Below, one piece after another: positions 1 through 9,661 of a stretch of 64,000 nt of DNA; the stretch's first letter is position 1; every line of letters starts with the position of its first letter. The stretch comes from an uncultured Steroidobacter sp. (GTDB taxonomy: Bacteria; Pseudomonadota; Gammaproteobacteria; Steroidobacterales; Steroidobacteraceae). The translations under genes were made by a program, and so were the position numbers. The stretch covers positions 49,968-113,967 of the forward strand of contig CALLKK010000016.1 in NCBI GenBank assembly GCA_938008435.1, written 5' to 3'. The notes under the pieces are model-generated. The model was not told the origin of the DNA. It made no database searches and was given only the letters and a program-made list of their open reading frames with translations.

Positions 1-410
1 GCCGGATGCGACTGCTGCGGCGCGAGCACCGTGTTGATGTGAATGTCGGTATCCGGTTGGCGATCGAGAAAGCGCTGCAGCCGCGGCAGCAGCATCTCGG
101 TCGCGAAGAACGGCGGCACGTGCAGGCGCACGACGCCGCGGCCGTGACTGATGCGCAGTTGCTCCGTAACCGTTTCGAGCCGCGCGAACACCTCTTCGAC
201 GTGACGCAGGTAATTCTTACCGGCTTCGGTCAACGTGATCGATTGCGGGCCGCGTTCGAACAGCGTAATGCCAAGCTGCGTCTCGAGCGTCTTGATCTGA
301 TGGCTGACGGCGGAAGGCGTGATGAACAGCTCTTCCGCAGCCGCTTTGAAACTGAGCCGCGTGGCGGCCACCTGGAAGGTCTTCAGGAACTTGAGCGAAG
401 GCAGGCGCAT
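1..410 (-). CDS. LysR-family transcriptional regulator, N-terminal part (runs off window)
   Basis: The minus strand from 410 reads MRLPSLKFLKTFQVAATRLS and remains open to the window edge, giving about 136 residues. The N-terminal winged helix-turn-helix is clear: SFKAAAEELFITPSAVSHQI followed by LETQLGITLFERG and the wing segment TLTEAGKNYL. A linker and the start of the substrate-binding domain (VRLHVPPFFATEMLLPRLQRF) follow. The ATG at 410 is preceded by GGAGG with 8 bases spacing, so the start is well supported. The N-terminus resembles the GcvA/AmpR-like branch of LysR proteins. The effector and target cannot be told from this fragment. Confidence 0.9.
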   Translation of the reverse strand, partial: MRLPSLKFLKTFQVAATRLSFKAAAEELFITPSAVSHQIKTLETQLGITLFERGPQSITLTEAGKNYLRHVEEVFARLETVTEQLRISHGRGVVRLHVPPFFATEMLLPRLQRFLDRQPDTDIHINTVLAPQQSHP

Positions 411-764
411 ACGATGCACCTCCGAGAATGAGAGCGATTAGAGCCGGACGGATCCCGAGATCAGCACATGCCCGACAGGCGCGGGTCGGCGGAACAGAAC
501 TTCGCGACAACAAAGCTCATGCAGTCCATGGCTCGAATGGAACGATGATCGATACCCGAGAGCGAGCAAATTGCATGCCGAGACCGGCGTGAAGAGCAGG
601 ACAAGCGGCAGTCCGCTGAAACGCTCGCTCAGTAGCGCATCTGCGCCGTCATGGCGCGGCAAATGAACGCATCTGCGCCGTGACGGTGCGCGCGCAGCGC
701 AGCGCGCGAACGAAAAGTACCCATCCGGACAAGCGGATGCCGTCGCGCGGTGCGCAATATTGCG
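411..764. other. Intergenic region between LysR gene and encapsulin operon
   Basis: No convincing gene is seen in these 354 bases; short open frames have no ribosome site or recognisable product. A 14-bp direct repeat (CGCATCTGCGCCGT) occurs at 636-649 and 668-681. A 12-bp palindrome (CGCAATATTGCG) lies at 753-764, directly after the encapsulin stop, and a 6-bp stem hairpin (CATCCG/CGGATG) lies at 722-739. Either could contribute to termination of the encapsulin transcript, but neither has a clear U-tract. Confidence 0.5.
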
Positions 765-1583
765 TCAGGCGACGCTGTCGTTGCCGTAAACGAGCGGTAC
801 CGCGGCTTCGGGCGTCAGCACACGAAACGTGAAGCTCTCTTGGAGATAGAGCAGCACGGACGTGCTCGTGTGATCGAGATAGCCGATCGAAAAATCCTGT
901 CCGACGGTGAGCTCGAAATCGCCGCCGCGCAGGCTCAGCACGACGGCGCCGTCCGCGGCAGGCGCCCAGACGATGGGGCCGTCGAGCAGCTCGCGCACGT
1001 GATTGATGATCGGATAACCGCGCGTCGTGCTGCGCGTAAGGCCCGTGTAACAGCGCGGCCCCAGGGCGATGCCGTACGGGCCTTCCACGCCTTCGCTGCG
1101 CAGGCGATGCGTGGCTTCGGCCACGATGTCGGGATAGTGCTCATAGCTTTCCGGGATCGTCAGCGCCCGCTGCCGCGCAGCCGGGAAGATGCCTTCGATT
1201 CCCGCTGCCCGATAGCCCTGGAAGATGGCGCGATCCTCGGCGATGGCGGCCGCGCGGGCGGCGTTGCGCACAGGATCCAAGTCGGCATCGCGTGCGCCGC
1301 GGCCGATGGCGTCGATTTCATCGCGCGAGAGCTCGAACGGAATGCGGATCTCGATCAGCGGTTGCGACAGCCGCATCCGAGTGACCACGCCGTCTTGCAG
1401 CGCTTCGGTGAGCTTTTCCGTTCGCCCCGTCGGAATGGCCGCTGCGTCCCAACCGAGCGGCCCGACGAAGTCGACGAAGCGGCGCGCTGCAAGCAGGAGC
1501 TTGAGCGTGCGCTTCGCTTCGGCATCGATCTCCGCCCAAGCCGCATCGTGAATCGGCGCTTGTTCGCGCAACAGCGGATTCAT
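765..1583 (-). CDS. Family 1 encapsulin shell protein
   Basis: This 272-residue protein begins MNPLLREQAPIHDAAWAEID, the characteristic N-terminus of family 1 encapsulins (linocin M18/CFP29 type), and keeps the family length and typical segments such as RRFVDFVGPLGWD and the C-terminal RVLTPEAAVPLVY. These proteins have the HK97 phage capsid fold and self-assemble into closed nanocompartments that load cargo through a short C-terminal peptide. The start ATG overlaps the stop of the upstream ferritin-like cargo gene by four bases (ATGA), so the two are translationally coupled. The partner indicates an iron-storage or oxidative-stress compartment. Identification is by recognition of the family, not by search. 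Confidence 0.93.
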   Translation of the reverse strand: MNPLLREQAPIHDAAWAEIDAEAKRTLKLLLAARRFVDFVGPLGWDAAAIPTGRTEKLTEALQDGVVTRMRLSQPLIEIRIPFELSRDEIDAIGRGARDADLDPVRNAARAAAIAEDRAIFQGYRAAGIEGIFPAARQRALTIPESYEHYPDIVAEATHRLRSEGVEGPYGIALGPRCYTGLTRSTTRGYPIINHVRELLDGPIVWAPAADGAVVLSLRGGDFELTVGQDFSIGYLDHTSTSVLLYLQESFTFRVLTPEAAVPLVYGNDSVA

Positions 1584-1972
1584 GGCCCAACCCTCGTCGT
1601 GCGCAGGCTGCCGATTCCGAGCGAGCCGTCGTTGCTGCTGCGCGCGTCGCCGTTGGCCGCAGCCTGATCGCCGGCCTCTTCGATCTCGAGCACCGGTCGG
1701 TCGGTGAAGAGATACGTGCGCAGATGCTCATCGAACGCAGGATCGTGACGCCGCAGCCATTCGAGCGTCATGGCTGCGTGTTCCTTTTCTTCGTCGCGAT
1801 TGTGTCTGAGGATGGCCTTGAGCTCTGCGTCCCGTGCCGCTTCGAGGCGCTGGTCGTACCAGTCGATCGCTTCGAGCTCTTCCATGATCGAGACGATCGC
1901 ACGGTGTCTGTCGATCGTCGCGGCGCTGAGTTGTTCGGGATTTTCGTGAAGCGTCGCGCTACTGCCGGCCAT
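1580..1972 (-). CDS. Encapsulated ferritin-like cargo protein (EncFtn)
   Basis: The 130-residue product contains the EncFtn core (HRAIVSIMEELEAIDWYDQR and HNRDEEKEHAAMTLEWLRRH), whose Glu and His residues form the ferroxidase centre at the dimer interface in characterised EncFtn proteins. The C-terminus ends DGSLGIGSLRTTRVGP, matching the LxIGSL-type encapsulin targeting peptide. The frame stays open upstream to 2119, but the ATG at 1972 begins MAGSSATLHENPEQLS, follows a GGAGG 10 bases upstream and matches the family's N-terminus, so it was chosen. Expected role: oxidising Fe(II) for mineral storage inside the shell encoded by the overlapping downstream gene. Confidence 0.92.
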   Translation of the reverse strand: MAGSSATLHENPEQLSAATIDRHRAIVSIMEELEAIDWYDQRLEAARDAELKAILRHNRDEEKEHAAMTLEWLRRHDPAFDEHLRTYLFTDRPVLEIEEAGDQAAANGDARSSNDGSLGIGSLRTTRVGP

Positions 1973-2235
1973 AGAGCTCGATCCTCCGCTAATCGACGAC
2001 GATTCGACGTCGCGGCGAGTGCCCGCGGCGTCGGCTGATTGCTTGCAGCTCATTACGCGCGAGCGGCCGTAGTGTTCCGGGCGGGCTGCCGGTAGGTATT
2101 TTCCGTGTGGCCGAGTCACGCAACGGTCACGCCGCGGCAGCGGGTCGAGGACGTCGAGCGGCGTGCGCGGCGATCCAGCTTTCTTTGCGCCTTCCGCGCT
2201 TGCGTCGCCACGCTCCGATCCTCTATTAGTGAGCC

Positions 2236-4491
2236 GTGTTCGAGCTGCTCTTCACTCATCCGCTCTGGGCGTATCGAACCGGCACTTTCGCGTTTGCGAA
2301 TGCGTGGCCGCTTTGGATGCTCGCAGCCCTGATCGTGCTCGGCTGGGCCGTCATCGCCCTGTCGCTCATGCGCCGTCGGGCGCTCGGTTGGCGGATGTTG
2401 GTGCCGATCGGCATCTTGCAGGGCTTGTTCGTCGCGGCCCTGGCGGTGCTGCTCTGGCGGCCGGTCCTCAATGTCGAGCGGGTGCGCGATCGCGAGAACG
2501 TCTTGGCGATCGCTATCGATGCTTCCGCGAGCATGGCTTTGCCCGACGAGGCGATGGGCGATGCGCCGCGCTCCAGATTGCAGCGTGCGGTGGCTGCGCT
2601 CGAGCAAGAAGCCTGGGAACCGCTTGCGCGCACGTTCGAGCTGCGCCTGTTCAGCTTTGCCGATCGACTGACGCCGCTGTCATCGCTCGAAGCGGTGCCG
2701 CCGCCTGCACCGCAAACGCGCATCGGCGATGCAATCGAGGGGATCGTGCAGCATGCCGCCAGTCTGCCGCTGGCCGGCATCGTGCTCGTGACCGACGGAG
2801 CCGAGAACGGAGGCAGCTTGACGGAAGAACGCTTGGCCGAGCTCGCCTCGTACGGCGTGCCGATCCATACGGTCGGCGTCGGACCTGAAATCGTGCGCAA
2901 CGACCTCGAGCTCGTGCGCGTCGATGCACCGCGGACTGCGCCCCCCGGCACCCTCGTCGGCGCGACAGTGGCGATCAAGCACGAGGGCATCGAGCAGACG
3001 CGTCTGCGCGTCTACGATCGCGATGCGCTCATCGCCACGCGCGAGATCAAGCTGGCCCCGGAAACCGACACGACGCTAGTCGAGCTCGACCTGCCCGCCG
3101 GTTCGCCAGGCACGCGCGAGCTGCGCTTCGTGCTCGACGATGCGCCCGGCGAGACCAACCTCGTCAACAATCGCCGCTTGCACGTCATCGACGTGCCGGC
3201 CGAGCGTCGCAGCATTCTCTACGTCGAAGGCGAGCCGCGTTGGGAATTCAAATTCATTCGGCGAGCGGCCACCGCCGATCGCGCGTTGCGGCTCGCGTCG
3301 CTCGTGCGTACCACGCCGAACAAGCACTATCGACAAGGCGTGCGTTCGCCCGATGAGCTGCGCGATGGCTTTCCGGCGCGGGCCGAGGATCTGTTCGTCT
3401 ACGACGCCATCATCATCGGCAGCTACGAAGCAAGCCAGTTGAGCGCCGAGCAGCATCAACTGCTCACGGAGTTCGTCGATCGGCGCGGCGGCTCGGTGCT
3501 CATGTTGGCAGGACGCTTCGGCCTGTCCGCAGGCGGTTGGCAGAACAGCCCGCTCGCACAGACGTTGCCCGTGCGGCTGCCTGACACGGCGCAGAACGCA
3601 TTCGTGCAACGCGCCGCACGCGTGGCGCTGACCTCGTACGGGGCCGAAGCGCCGATCGCGCGTCTCGCACCGGATAGCCGCCGTAACGCCGAGCGCTGGC
3701 AGTCGTTGCCGCCGCTTGCCGATTATCAGGATCTCGGCCGTTTGAAACCGGGCGCAACCGTGCTGCTCGAGGCCGTGACGCCGAAGGGACGCGCGCCGCT
3801 ACTTGTCTGGCAGCGTTACGGCCGCGGCGCCACGGCGGTGCTCGGCACAGCAAGCACGTTGCGCTGGCAGATGCATTTGCCGCCCGAAGATCAAAGCCAC
3901 GAGACGTTCTGGCGTCAGTTGTTGCATGCGCTCGTGATGCAAACGCCCACGCGCATCTCGCTCGCGAGCGAGCAGCCGACCTACGATGATGAGCGACGGA
4001 TCAAGCTCGAAGCGCAGCTGCGCGATGCGCGCTTCGAACCGATCAATGACGCGCAGGTCGAGCTAACGATCGCGCCGGAGCAAGGCGCGCCCTTCAGCGA
4101 GAGCATGCAGCCCTCCGGACTCGGCGACGGTCGTTACCTCGCTACCATCGACGCGGCGACGCCCGGCGTGTATCGCGCATCCATCGTCGCGCGCCGCGAC
4201 GAGGAAGAGCTGGGCCGCGCGTTCACGCATGTCGTGCGTACCGAAGGCGTGGCAGAGCGCTTCGCGACGCATCAACATCGTGCCGTGCTCGAGCGCATCG
4301 CAGCGGTGACGGGCGGACGGTATTGGCGGCTCGACGAGCTCGACGGATTGGCCGCTGCCATTCCTTATTCGAAAGCGGGCGTAGTCGAGCGCATGACGCT
4401 CGATCTGTGGAATCTGCCCGTGGTGTTCCTGATGCTGCTCGCGCTCAAGCTCGCGGAGTGGGTGCTCCGGCTCAAGTGGGGGAGGTTGTGA
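2236..4491 (+). CDS. Membrane-anchored VWA-domain protein with glutamine-amidotransferase-like region
   Basis: 751 residues from a GTG start. Two N-terminal membrane segments (about 25-45 and 52-74) precede a VWA domain with an intact MIDAS DxSxS motif (AIDASASM, D95). Ig-like segments follow, then a class I glutamine-amidotransferase-like domain recognisable by YVEGEPRWEFKFIRRA, and a last membrane segment near residues 728-745. Related proteins sit in MoxR/BatA-type operons. It is the first gene of an eight-gene plus-strand operon; the next gene starts inside its stop codon (GTGA). It probably works as an envelope-facing partner of the MoxR ATPase. The substrate is unknown. Confidence 0.82.
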   Translation: MFELLFTHPLWAYRTGTFAFANAWPLWMLAALIVLGWAVIALSLMRRRALGWRMLVPIGILQGLFVAALAVLLWRPVLNVERVRDRENVLAIAIDASASMALPDEAMGDAPRSRLQRAVAALEQEAWEPLARTFELRLFSFADRLTPLSSLEAVPPPAPQTRIGDAIEGIVQHAASLPLAGIVLVTDGAENGGSLTEERLAELASYGVPIHTVGVGPEIVRNDLELVRVDAPRTAPPGTLVGATVAIKHEGIEQTRLRVYDRDALIATREIKLAPETDTTLVELDLPAGSPGTRELRFVLDDAPGETNLVNNRRLHVIDVPAERRSILYVEGEPRWEFKFIRRAATADRALRLASLVRTTPNKHYRQGVRSPDELRDGFPARAEDLFVYDAIIIGSYEASQLSAEQHQLLTEFVDRRGGSVLMLAGRFGLSAGGWQNSPLAQTLPVRLPDTAQNAFVQRAARVALTSYGAEAPIARLAPDSRRNAERWQSLPPLADYQDLGRLKPGATVLLEAVTPKGRAPLLVWQRYGRGATAVLGTASTLRWQMHLPPEDQSHETFWRQLLHALVMQTPTRISLASEQPTYDDERRIKLEAQLRDARFEPINDAQVELTIAPEQGAPFSESMQPSGLGDGRYLATIDAATPGVYRASIVARRDEEELGRAFTHVVRTEGVAERFATHQHRAVLERIAAVTGGRYWRLDELDGLAAAIPYSKAGVVERMTLDLWNLPVVFLMLLALKLAEWVLRLKWGRL

Positions 4492-5462
4492 GCCACGCGG
4501 TTTCACGCAATCGGTACGCCACGCTGCTTCAGCGCAGCGCGCGCCGCTGTGCGATGGCCGCGCTCGTCGTCGGGCTCGGTGCGATGCAGCCGATCGCACA
4601 GGCCGCGACGTACACGTTCATCGTCGCGGGGCTCGGCGGCGAGCCGCAGTACGAAACGCGGTTTCGCGCTCAGGCCGAGGAGCTCGCGCGCATCGCTCAG
4701 GCGCACGCCGATGCGCCCGAGCACGTCGTGACGCTCACCGGTCCCGATGCGACGCGCGAAGCGATCCGCCGTGAGCTGGCGGCGCTTGCACAACGTACGC
4801 GGCAAGACGATGTAGCGGTGATCGTGCTGATCGGTCACGGCAGCTACGACGGTGAGGAGTATCGCTTCAACATTCCGGGGCCCGACATCACCGGCAGCGA
4901 GCTGCGTGCGCTCATCGATGCATTGCCGGCGCGCCGTCAGCTGATCGTCAACACGACGAGCGCGAGCGGCGCCGTCGCCGAGCAATGGGCGCGGCCGCAG
5001 CGCGTCGTGATCACCGCGACCAAGAGCGGCGGGGAACGCACGGCCACGCGCTTTGCGCAGTATTGGGTGGCGGCGCTCTCGGAGCCGGCCGCGGACAGCA
5101 ACAAGGACGAGCTCATCAGCGCGCGCGAGGCGTACGAGTACGCAAGCCGGCAAGTCGCCGCCGCGTTCAAGGCAGACGTCGCGCTCGCGACAGAGCATTC
5201 GCGTATCGAAGGCGCCGAGCTTGCGGCAGAGCTGCCTGTCGCGCGCTTGAGCGAGGTGGCGCTGCTCGCTGCCGATCCGGAGGTGCGGCAGCTGCTCATG
5301 CAGCGCGCGACGCTCGAAGAAGAGCTCGCCGCCGTCAAGGCCCGCAAGGACAGTCTGACGAGCGATGCGTATTACGACGAGCTCGAAGCCGTGCTCGTGA
5401 AGTTTGCGCTGCTGCAGCGGCAGATCGATGCGCGCCAAGGGCGCACGCAGGTGAGCCCATGA
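4488..5462 (+). CDS. Exported caspase/C13-like fold protein lacking an obvious catalytic Cys
   Basis: 324 residues starting at GTG 4488, which overlaps the previous stop and follows GGGGGAGG; the frame is open further upstream but only inside the previous gene. A signal peptide (residues about 1-39, ending AQA) is followed by a caspase-like alpha/beta region. A His-Gly dyad (VIVLIGHGSYDG, H117) ends a beta strand, and the next strand reads QLIVNTTSASGAV (about 151-163), where caspase-clan proteases carry the nucleophilic Cys. Here only Thr and Ser are present. The C-terminal third is helical and charged. It may be an inactive homologue or use Ser/Thr. Its stop overlaps the next ATG (ATGA). 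The fold assignment is inferred from motif layout. Confidence 0.65.
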   Translation: MSHAVSRNRYATLLQRSARRCAMAALVVGLGAMQPIAQAATYTFIVAGLGGEPQYETRFRAQAEELARIAQAHADAPEHVVTLTGPDATREAIRRELAALAQRTRQDDVAVIVLIGHGSYDGEEYRFNIPGPDITGSELRALIDALPARRQLIVNTTSASGAVAEQWARPQRVVITATKSGGERTATRFAQYWVAALSEPAADSNKDELISAREAYEYASRQVAAAFKADVALATEHSRIEGAELAAELPVARLSEVALLAADPEVRQLLMQRATLEEELAAVKARKDSLTSDAYYDELEAVLVKFALLQRQIDARQGRTQVSP

Positions 5463-7727
5463 GACCCGTGCTGCATTCGCTCGCCTGGCTGGCCACGCTG
5501 TTGGCGGCGGGCGCTGCGTTCGGCTTCGAGATCGATTACGACACGAGACGGCCGGCAGCGCTGGTCGAATGCGACGATGCGCTCTATCGCGGCCAGCGCG
5601 AGCGAGCCATTGCCTGCTACACGCAGCGCCTCGCGCGCACGCCCGATCGGCACGTTCAAGCAGAAGCGGCCTGGCGCATCAACGATCTGCGCCGCGCGAA
5701 CGACTTGTTCCGTGCGCTCGTCAATGTCTCGCCGCAAGCCGTCTACGAACGCGTCCGCTGGGGTTATCTCTTCCTGCAGACGCATCAGCACGCGCAAGCC
5801 GTCGAGCTGTTTCGCGAAGCGCTCGACATCGATCCGAACGATGTGTCCGCCAAGCTCGGGCTCGCACGCGTGCTGGCCGAGCGCTTCGAAGGCGGTGCGC
5901 GCGGCCTGGTGGAAGAGGTGCTGGCGCGCGATCAGGATCAGATCGGTGCGCATCTGCTCGCGGCGCGCATGTCACTCGAAGAGGGCAAGTACGACGATGC
6001 CAAGACGGCGCTCGATCGCGCAGCACGCATCGTGCGGCAGCGCAAGCTCCCGCCCCTCGAAGTCGATTCGCTCCGAGCCGCGCTCGAGCTCGTGCGCAAT
6101 CGCGATCCTGAGCGCTGGCTGAAGAGCATCCGCAGCTACAACCCGCATTACGGCGGGGTCTACGAGCAGCTAGCGCACTTCGAGATCATGCGCAGGCGCT
6201 ACCGAGAAGCGACGGCGTTCCTGCGTCAAGCCGTCGCCGCCGAGCCCGATCTGTGGTCCGCGCATGCCGAGCTCGGCCTGAATCTGCTGCGGCTCGGCGA
6301 CATCGAGCAGGCGCGCGGGCATCTCACGACGGCGTACTCGGGCGATCCGTATAGCCCGGTAATCGTCAACTCGCTGCGCTTGCTCGATCGCATGAACGAA
6401 TTCGAGCTCGCGACGACGACGCTCGATGTGGGCGGCACACCTGTCGAGGTGCGTGCTCGCCTGCATCGGCGTGAAGCGCCGGCATTGCAGCCGTACGTCA
6501 CGGAGCTCGCGCGTGCAGGCATCGAGGCCTTCTCGCGCCGCTACGATTTTCAGCTTGCCGAACCGGTCACGCTCGAGCTCTATCCCGATCATGACGATTT
6601 CGCCGTGCGCGTCGCGGCATTGCCGGGCATCGGCTTGCTCGGCGTGACCTTCGGCTATGTCGTCGCGATGGACAGCCCTTCCGGACGGCCGCGCGGCGAG
6701 TTCCACTGGGGCAGCACGCTCTGGCACGAGCTCGCGCATGTCTTTACGCTCGAAGCGACCGACCATCGCGTGCCGCGTTGGTTGAGCGAAGGCATCTCCG
6801 TGTTCGAGGAGTGGCGCACGGGCCCGACGCCGGGCGTGTCGATTCCGCCCGAGTTCATGTCCGCGCTCCACGAGGACAAGCTCCTGCCGATCGAGGATCT
6901 CGATTCGGGGTTCATCCGGCCGAGCTATCCGACGCAGATCCAAGTCTCGTACGTGCAAGCCGGCCTTGTGTGCTTGTTCATCGAAGAGCGCTGGGGGTTC
7001 GAGCGACTTGCGGCGCTGCTCAAGGCATTCGCGCGCGAAGTGACGACCGCCCAGGCAGTCGAGGCGGTGCTCAAGACGCCGCCGAGTGCGTTCGATCGCG
7101 AGTTCAAAGCCTACTTGCGCGCTCGCTTTGCGCGCACGCTCGACAATCTCGCGGAGTTCGAACGCGCCTATCAGAACGCGCAAGCGGCTCTAGAGCGCGA
7201 ACAGTGGAGCGCGGCTGCCGAGGCCGCACGCCGCGCCGTGGCGCTTTATCCCGAGCATGTCGGTCCGGGCAGTCCGGCGCTGCTGCTTGCGCATGCGCTG
7301 GAGCGCGCGGGACAGCGTGCCGAAGCGCTCGCCGCGCTCGAGGCCTATCGCGCAGCAGGCGGTTGGGATCCCGGTGCGCTACGCGAGCTGGCCCGCTGGC
7401 TCGATGAAGTAGGACGGTCTCAGGAAGCGACCGAAGTGCTCGCAAGTCTCAACTATGTCGATCCGCTCGCGCCCGAGCTGCACGCGGAGCTCGGCGAGCG
7501 CTGGCTTGCAGCGGGCCGGGCCGAGCAGGCATTGCGCGAGTTCCGCGTGCTGCAATCGTTCTCCGACGCCGATCGCGCCGCCGCACATTTCGGCGCAGCG
7601 CGCGCGTTGCGCGCGCTCGGCGAGGCCGAGCAGAGCCGCCGCGAGCTGCTCGATGCGCTCGCCGCCGCACCCTATTTCCGACCCGCTCAAGCCCTGTTAC
7701 TCCAGATGATCGAGGAGCGAACGCGCC

Positions 7728-7735
<8 letters not shown>
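5459..7735 (+). CDS. Exported TPR protein with embedded HExxH (peptidase MA-like) metallopeptidase domain
   Basis: 758 residues from ATG 5459, within the upstream stop. A signal peptide (MRPVLHSLAWLATLLAAGAAFG) leads into TPR helices (about 40-330). A gluzincin-type zinc site follows: HELAH (H423, E424, H427) and, 17 residues on, a conserved Glu in WLSEGIS (E444). This is the layout of the peptidase MA family. More TPR repeats occupy about 560-750. The frame extends to 4985 upstream, but only as a shadow of the previous gene. The TPR arms suggest a periplasmic scaffold that presents or cleaves a partner, possibly one of the VWA proteins of the operon; that is inference. It overlaps the MoxR gene by 8 bases. 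Confidence 0.8.
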
Positions 7736-8735
<1,000 letters not shown>

Positions 8736-8743
8736 GAGCCCAC

Positions 8744-9643
8744 ATGACGACCGCCGCTCGCACGCGCCTGTTGCCGCCCGAGACGCTCGCGGGTCTCGCG
8801 AATCTCGAGCTCATCGCGCGCACGGCGGTCGAGGGTTTTCTCGTCGGCTTGCATCGCTCGCCGCACTACGGCTTCAGCCAGGAGTTCAAGGAGTATCGCG
8901 CCTATGTCGAAGGCGACGATCCGCGTTTCGTCGACTGGAACGTGTACGCACGCACCGAGCGCACCTACGTGCGCCGCTACGAAGGCGAAACCAATACGCG
9001 ACTGACCATCGTGCTCGATGCGAGCGCGTCGATGGGCTATGGCTCGCGCGGACTCGTGAAGCTGCAGTACGCAAAGTTCCTGGCGGCCGCGCTCGCCTAT
9101 CTCGCTGCGCGGCAGCACGATCCGGTGGGCTTGATCGTCTTCGACGAGACCGTGCGTCAGTACCGGCCGCCGACCGCACGCACCGGCAGCCTCGCCGGGC
9201 TGATTCATGCGATCGATGCGATAGAGCCGGGCCGCGGCACGGATCTCGCGGGCTGCTTCGAGCGCTTTCGTGAGCACCTGCTCCGTCGCGGTCTGGTGGT
9301 CGTCATCTCGGACCTCTATTGCGATCCGCAAGGGATGAGCCGAGCCGTGCAGCCGCTTGCGTACCGCGGTCACGACATCGTGCTCTTTCAGCTGCTCGAT
9401 CCGCAGGAGCTAAAGCCCGAGTGGCGCGATGCGGTGGTGCTCGAAGATCTCGAGTCGCGTCGCACGATCAGCGTCTCGCCCGAGTATCTGGCGCAAGAGT
9501 ACGGCGAGCGCATGGCCGCACATCTTGCCTCGCTGCGTCACGCTGCCGCCAGAGCCGGTGCAGAGCAGGTGTTGATTTCGACCGACGAGCCGCTCGATCG
9601 CGCATTGCGGCGTTATCTTCTTTTCCGTCAGCGTAAAGCGTAG
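8744..9643 (+). CDS. DUF58 domain protein (VWA-like)
   Basis: 299 residues. The DUF58 signature YRAYVEGDDPRFVDWNVYAR lies at 52-70, followed by a VWA-like fold with an intact MIDAS motif LDASASM (D92) and a later VVVISDLY strand. Proteins of this family almost always accompany MoxR ATPases. The ATG at 8744 follows GGAGCC and lies 8 bases after the MoxR stop; the longer open frame upstream is a shadow of MoxR. No membrane segment is seen, so it is probably the cytoplasmic VWA partner of the ATPase. Confidence 0.92.
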   Translation: MTTAARTRLLPPETLAGLANLELIARTAVEGFLVGLHRSPHYGFSQEFKEYRAYVEGDDPRFVDWNVYARTERTYVRRYEGETNTRLTIVLDASASMGYGSRGLVKLQYAKFLAAALAYLAARQHDPVGLIVFDETVRQYRPPTARTGSLAGLIHAIDAIEPGRGTDLAGCFERFREHLLRRGLVVVISDLYCDPQGMSRAVQPLAYRGHDIVLFQLLDPQELKPEWRDAVVLEDLESRRTISVSPEYLAQEYGERMAAHLASLRHAAARAGAEQVLISTDEPLDRALRRYLLFRQRKA

Positions 9644-9661
9644 CCAGCGGTCCGCGCCGTC

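Noticed and set aside
438..662. Minus-strand open frame between the LysR and encapsulin genes
   Set aside because: No family features or ribosome site; composition is typical of random open frames in GC-rich DNA.
2116..2607. Minus-strand frame overlapping the start of the first VWA gene
   Set aside because: It is antisense to a recognisable VWA membrane protein, with no domain of its own.
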